From NCBI GenBank assembly GCA_031255355.1, contig JAIRSR010000139.1:1-5625 (forward strand): 5,625 nt of DNA, written 5' to 3'. Shown in pieces: positions 4,128 to 5,625 of the stretch. Made by a program: the position numbers and the translations under genes. Position 1 is the stretch's first letter, and each line of letters starts with the position of its first letter. This stretch comes from Clostridiales bacterium. Lineage in GTDB: Bacteria > Bacillota > Clostridia > Monoglobales > Firm-18. The notes beneath the pieces were generated by a model. The model did not search any database and was not told where the DNA came from. It saw nothing but the letters and a program-made list of their open reading frames with translations.

Positions 4128-5625
4128 ATGGCATTACGAACATTTGAAACGGAAGTAGGGGGCAGAAAACTCATTGTTGAAACAGGGAAAATGGGGCAGT
4201 TGGCGAACGGTGAGTGCCTTGTGCGGTACGGTGATACGGCGGTTCAGGTCGCGGTAACGGCGTCGGAAAAGCCGCGTGAGGGGATCGACTTTTTCCCGCT
4301 CAGCGTGGATTACGAGGAACGCTTGTATTCGGTGGGCAAAATCCCGGGCAGTTTTATGAAGCGCGAGGGCAGGCCGTCCGAAAAAGCGGTGCTGACCAGT
4401 CGGGTGATTGACCGTCCGATTCGTCCGCTGTTCCCGAAGGATTTGCGCAATGATGTAGCGGTGGTCGCTACGGTGTTTTGCGTGGAGCAGGACAACCAAC
4501 CCGAGTTCGCGGCGATGTTGGGGACGGGAATCTCCCTCGCCATATCCGACATTCCCTTTAACGGGCCGTTGGCAAGCGTCTATGTCGGCATTGTGGAGGG
4601 GCAGTTTGTGATTAACCCGACGGCGGCACAGCGTGAGGTGAGTCCGCTCATCTTGACCGTTTCGGGTACGAAAGATTTGGTAGCGATGATTGAGGCGGGC
4701 GCGGACGAGGTTCCCGACGATATTATGTTCGACGCGATTATGTTCGCGCATGAGGAAATCAAAAAATTGTGCGCGTTTATTGACGAAATTGCCGACGCGA
4801 TAGGCAAGCGTGAGAAAATCAAGTACGAAGCGCATACGGTGAACGAGGAAATTTACGAGGCGGTCAAGGAATTTGCGCTGGACATGGTCAAGGCAGCGAT
4901 AGACACCGACGATAAAAACGTCCGTGACGCGAATCTGCTTGCGGTGCGTGAGAAATTAGACGCGCGGTTCGCGGAACAGTTTGAGGATTACGCGGAAAAT
5001 ATCGACGAGGTGCTGTACAAACTGCAAAAGTACGTGGTAAGACGTTGGCTTTTGGACGAGGGCAAGCGCGTTGACGGCAGAGGTATTGACGAGTTGCGTC
5101 CCCTTTCTGCGGAGGTCGGGCTGTTTGCCCGAACGCATGGTTCCGGGCTATTTTCCCGAGGGCAGACCCAAGTTTTAACCGTCGTCACGTTGGGCGCGTT
5201 GGGCGAGGTGCAAAAGTTGGACGGGCTTGACGACTCCGAGTTCAAACGATATATGCACCATTATAATTTTCCGTCGTACAGCGTAGGTGAAACGCGTCCT
5301 TCCAGAGGCCCCGGCAGGCGGGAAATCGGGCATGGCGCGTTGGCTGAAAAGGCGTTGGAGCCGGTCATCCCCTCCGAGGAGGAGTTCCCCTACGCAATCC
5401 GCTTGGTGAGTGAGGTTTTGTCGTCTAACGGCTCGACTTCGCAAGGGAGCATATGCGGAAGCACGCTCGCGCTTATGGATGCCGGCGTGCCGATCAAAGC
5501 GCCTGTCGCGGGTATTTCCGTAGGCTTGATTACGGAGGGCGACCGCTTTATGACGATGCTTGACATTCAAGGGTTGGAAGACTTCCACGGCGATATGGAT
5601 TTCAAGGTCGCAGGTACCAAAAAAG
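4128..5625 (+). CDS. pnp: Polynucleotide phosphorylase (PNPase), 3' end beyond the window
   Basis: The first 499 residues of a protein usually about 700 long are present, with no stop. PNPase degrades RNA from the 3' end using phosphate, releasing nucleoside diphosphates, and can run in reverse to add tails; it works as a trimer, often with degradosome partners. The first RNase PH core (residues ~10-145) carries RPSEKAVLTSRVIDRPIRPLFP at 82-103. An all-helical linker follows (~240-305), then the second, catalytic RNase PH core from ~310 with GRGIDELRPLS, RTHGSGLFSRGQTQ, HHYNFPSYSVGETRPSRGPG and SSNGSTSQGSICGSTLALMD. The DIQGLEDFHGDMDF segment supplies the two metal-binding aspartates, D485 and D491 by alignment with E. 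coli D486 and D492. The KH and S1 RNA-binding domains would lie downstream. The start is set by GGGAGG at 4115-4120. The gene follows rpsO and has an unusually elaborate leader. No frameshift or missing catalytic residue is seen. Confidence 0.98.
   Translation, partial: MALRTFETEVGGRKLIVETGKMGQLANGECLVRYGDTAVQVAVTASEKPREGIDFFPLSVDYEERLYSVGKIPGSFMKREGRPSEKAVLTSRVIDRPIRPLFPKDLRNDVAVVATVFCVEQDNQPEFAAMLGTGISLAISDIPFNGPLASVYVGIVEGQFVINPTAAQREVSPLILTVSGTKDLVAMIEAGADEVPDDIMFDAIMFAHEEIKKLCAFIDEIADAIGKREKIKYEAHTVNEEIYEAVKEFALDMVKAAIDTDDKNVRDANLLAVREKLDARFAEQFEDYAENIDEVLYKLQKYVVRRWLLDEGKRVDGRGIDELRPLSAEVGLFARTHGSGLFSRGQTQVLTVVTLGALGEVQKLDGLDDSEFKRYMHHYNFPSYSVGETRPSRGPGRREIGHGALAEKALEPVIPSEEEFPYAIRLVSEVLSSNGSTSQGSICGSTLALMDAGVPIKAPVAGISVGLITEGDRFMTMLDIQGLEDFHGDMDFKVAGTKK

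Noticed and set aside
4134..4835. 233-codon open frame on the minus strand opposite pnp
   Set aside because: It covers the conserved PNPase core, shows no family features, and its length is explained by the codon bias of the real gene.

Overview
The window looks like a chromosomal segment of a Gram-positive, Firmicutes-type bacterium, most likely in Clostridia. The support is strong GGAGG-type ribosome binding sites, several textbook intrinsic terminators, two near-perfect sigma-A promoters, a YlmC/YmxH-like PRC-barrel protein, and the conserved rpsO-pnp pair with Firmicutes-like S15 and PNPase sequences. Coding DNA is fairly GC-rich with many GCG/CGC-type codons, which would suit a moderately high-GC clostridial lineage. 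I cannot name the genus. All convincing genes are on the + strand, and nothing looks like phage, plasmid, insertion sequence or CRISPR.

Layout. (1) 1-565: the possible tail of an unseen gene, then a stand-alone two-ACT-domain protein resembling the regulatory half of aspartokinase, closed by a strong terminator. (2) 566-2501: a possible operon of a tandem PRC-barrel protein, a 58-residue glycine-zipper membrane peptide four bases downstream, and, after a GC-rich hairpin, an AI-2E/PerM-family membrane protein. A long bipartite terminator ends this block. (3) 2502-3494: a secreted cell-wall hydrolase (signal peptide, two peptidoglycan-binding repeats, NlpC/P60-like catalytic domain). It has a consensus promoter and repeated TGTAA/TTACA elements upstream. 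(4) 3536-5625: rpsO (ribosomal protein S15) with its own promoter and a foldable leader, a strong terminator, a roughly 180-base intergenic region dominated by a long imperfect hairpin, and then pnp (polynucleotide phosphorylase), which runs off the window.

How the parts fit together. Blocks 2 and 3 concern the cell envelope, and block 4 is translation and RNA turnover. The genes themselves belong to known families. The most interesting material is non-coding: the 93-base hairpin just upstream of the pnp ribosome binding site, the competing pairings in the rpsO leader, and the repeat elements in front of the cell-wall hydrolase. I found no wholly new protein system. All pairings were worked out by eye, without folding software or database searches.
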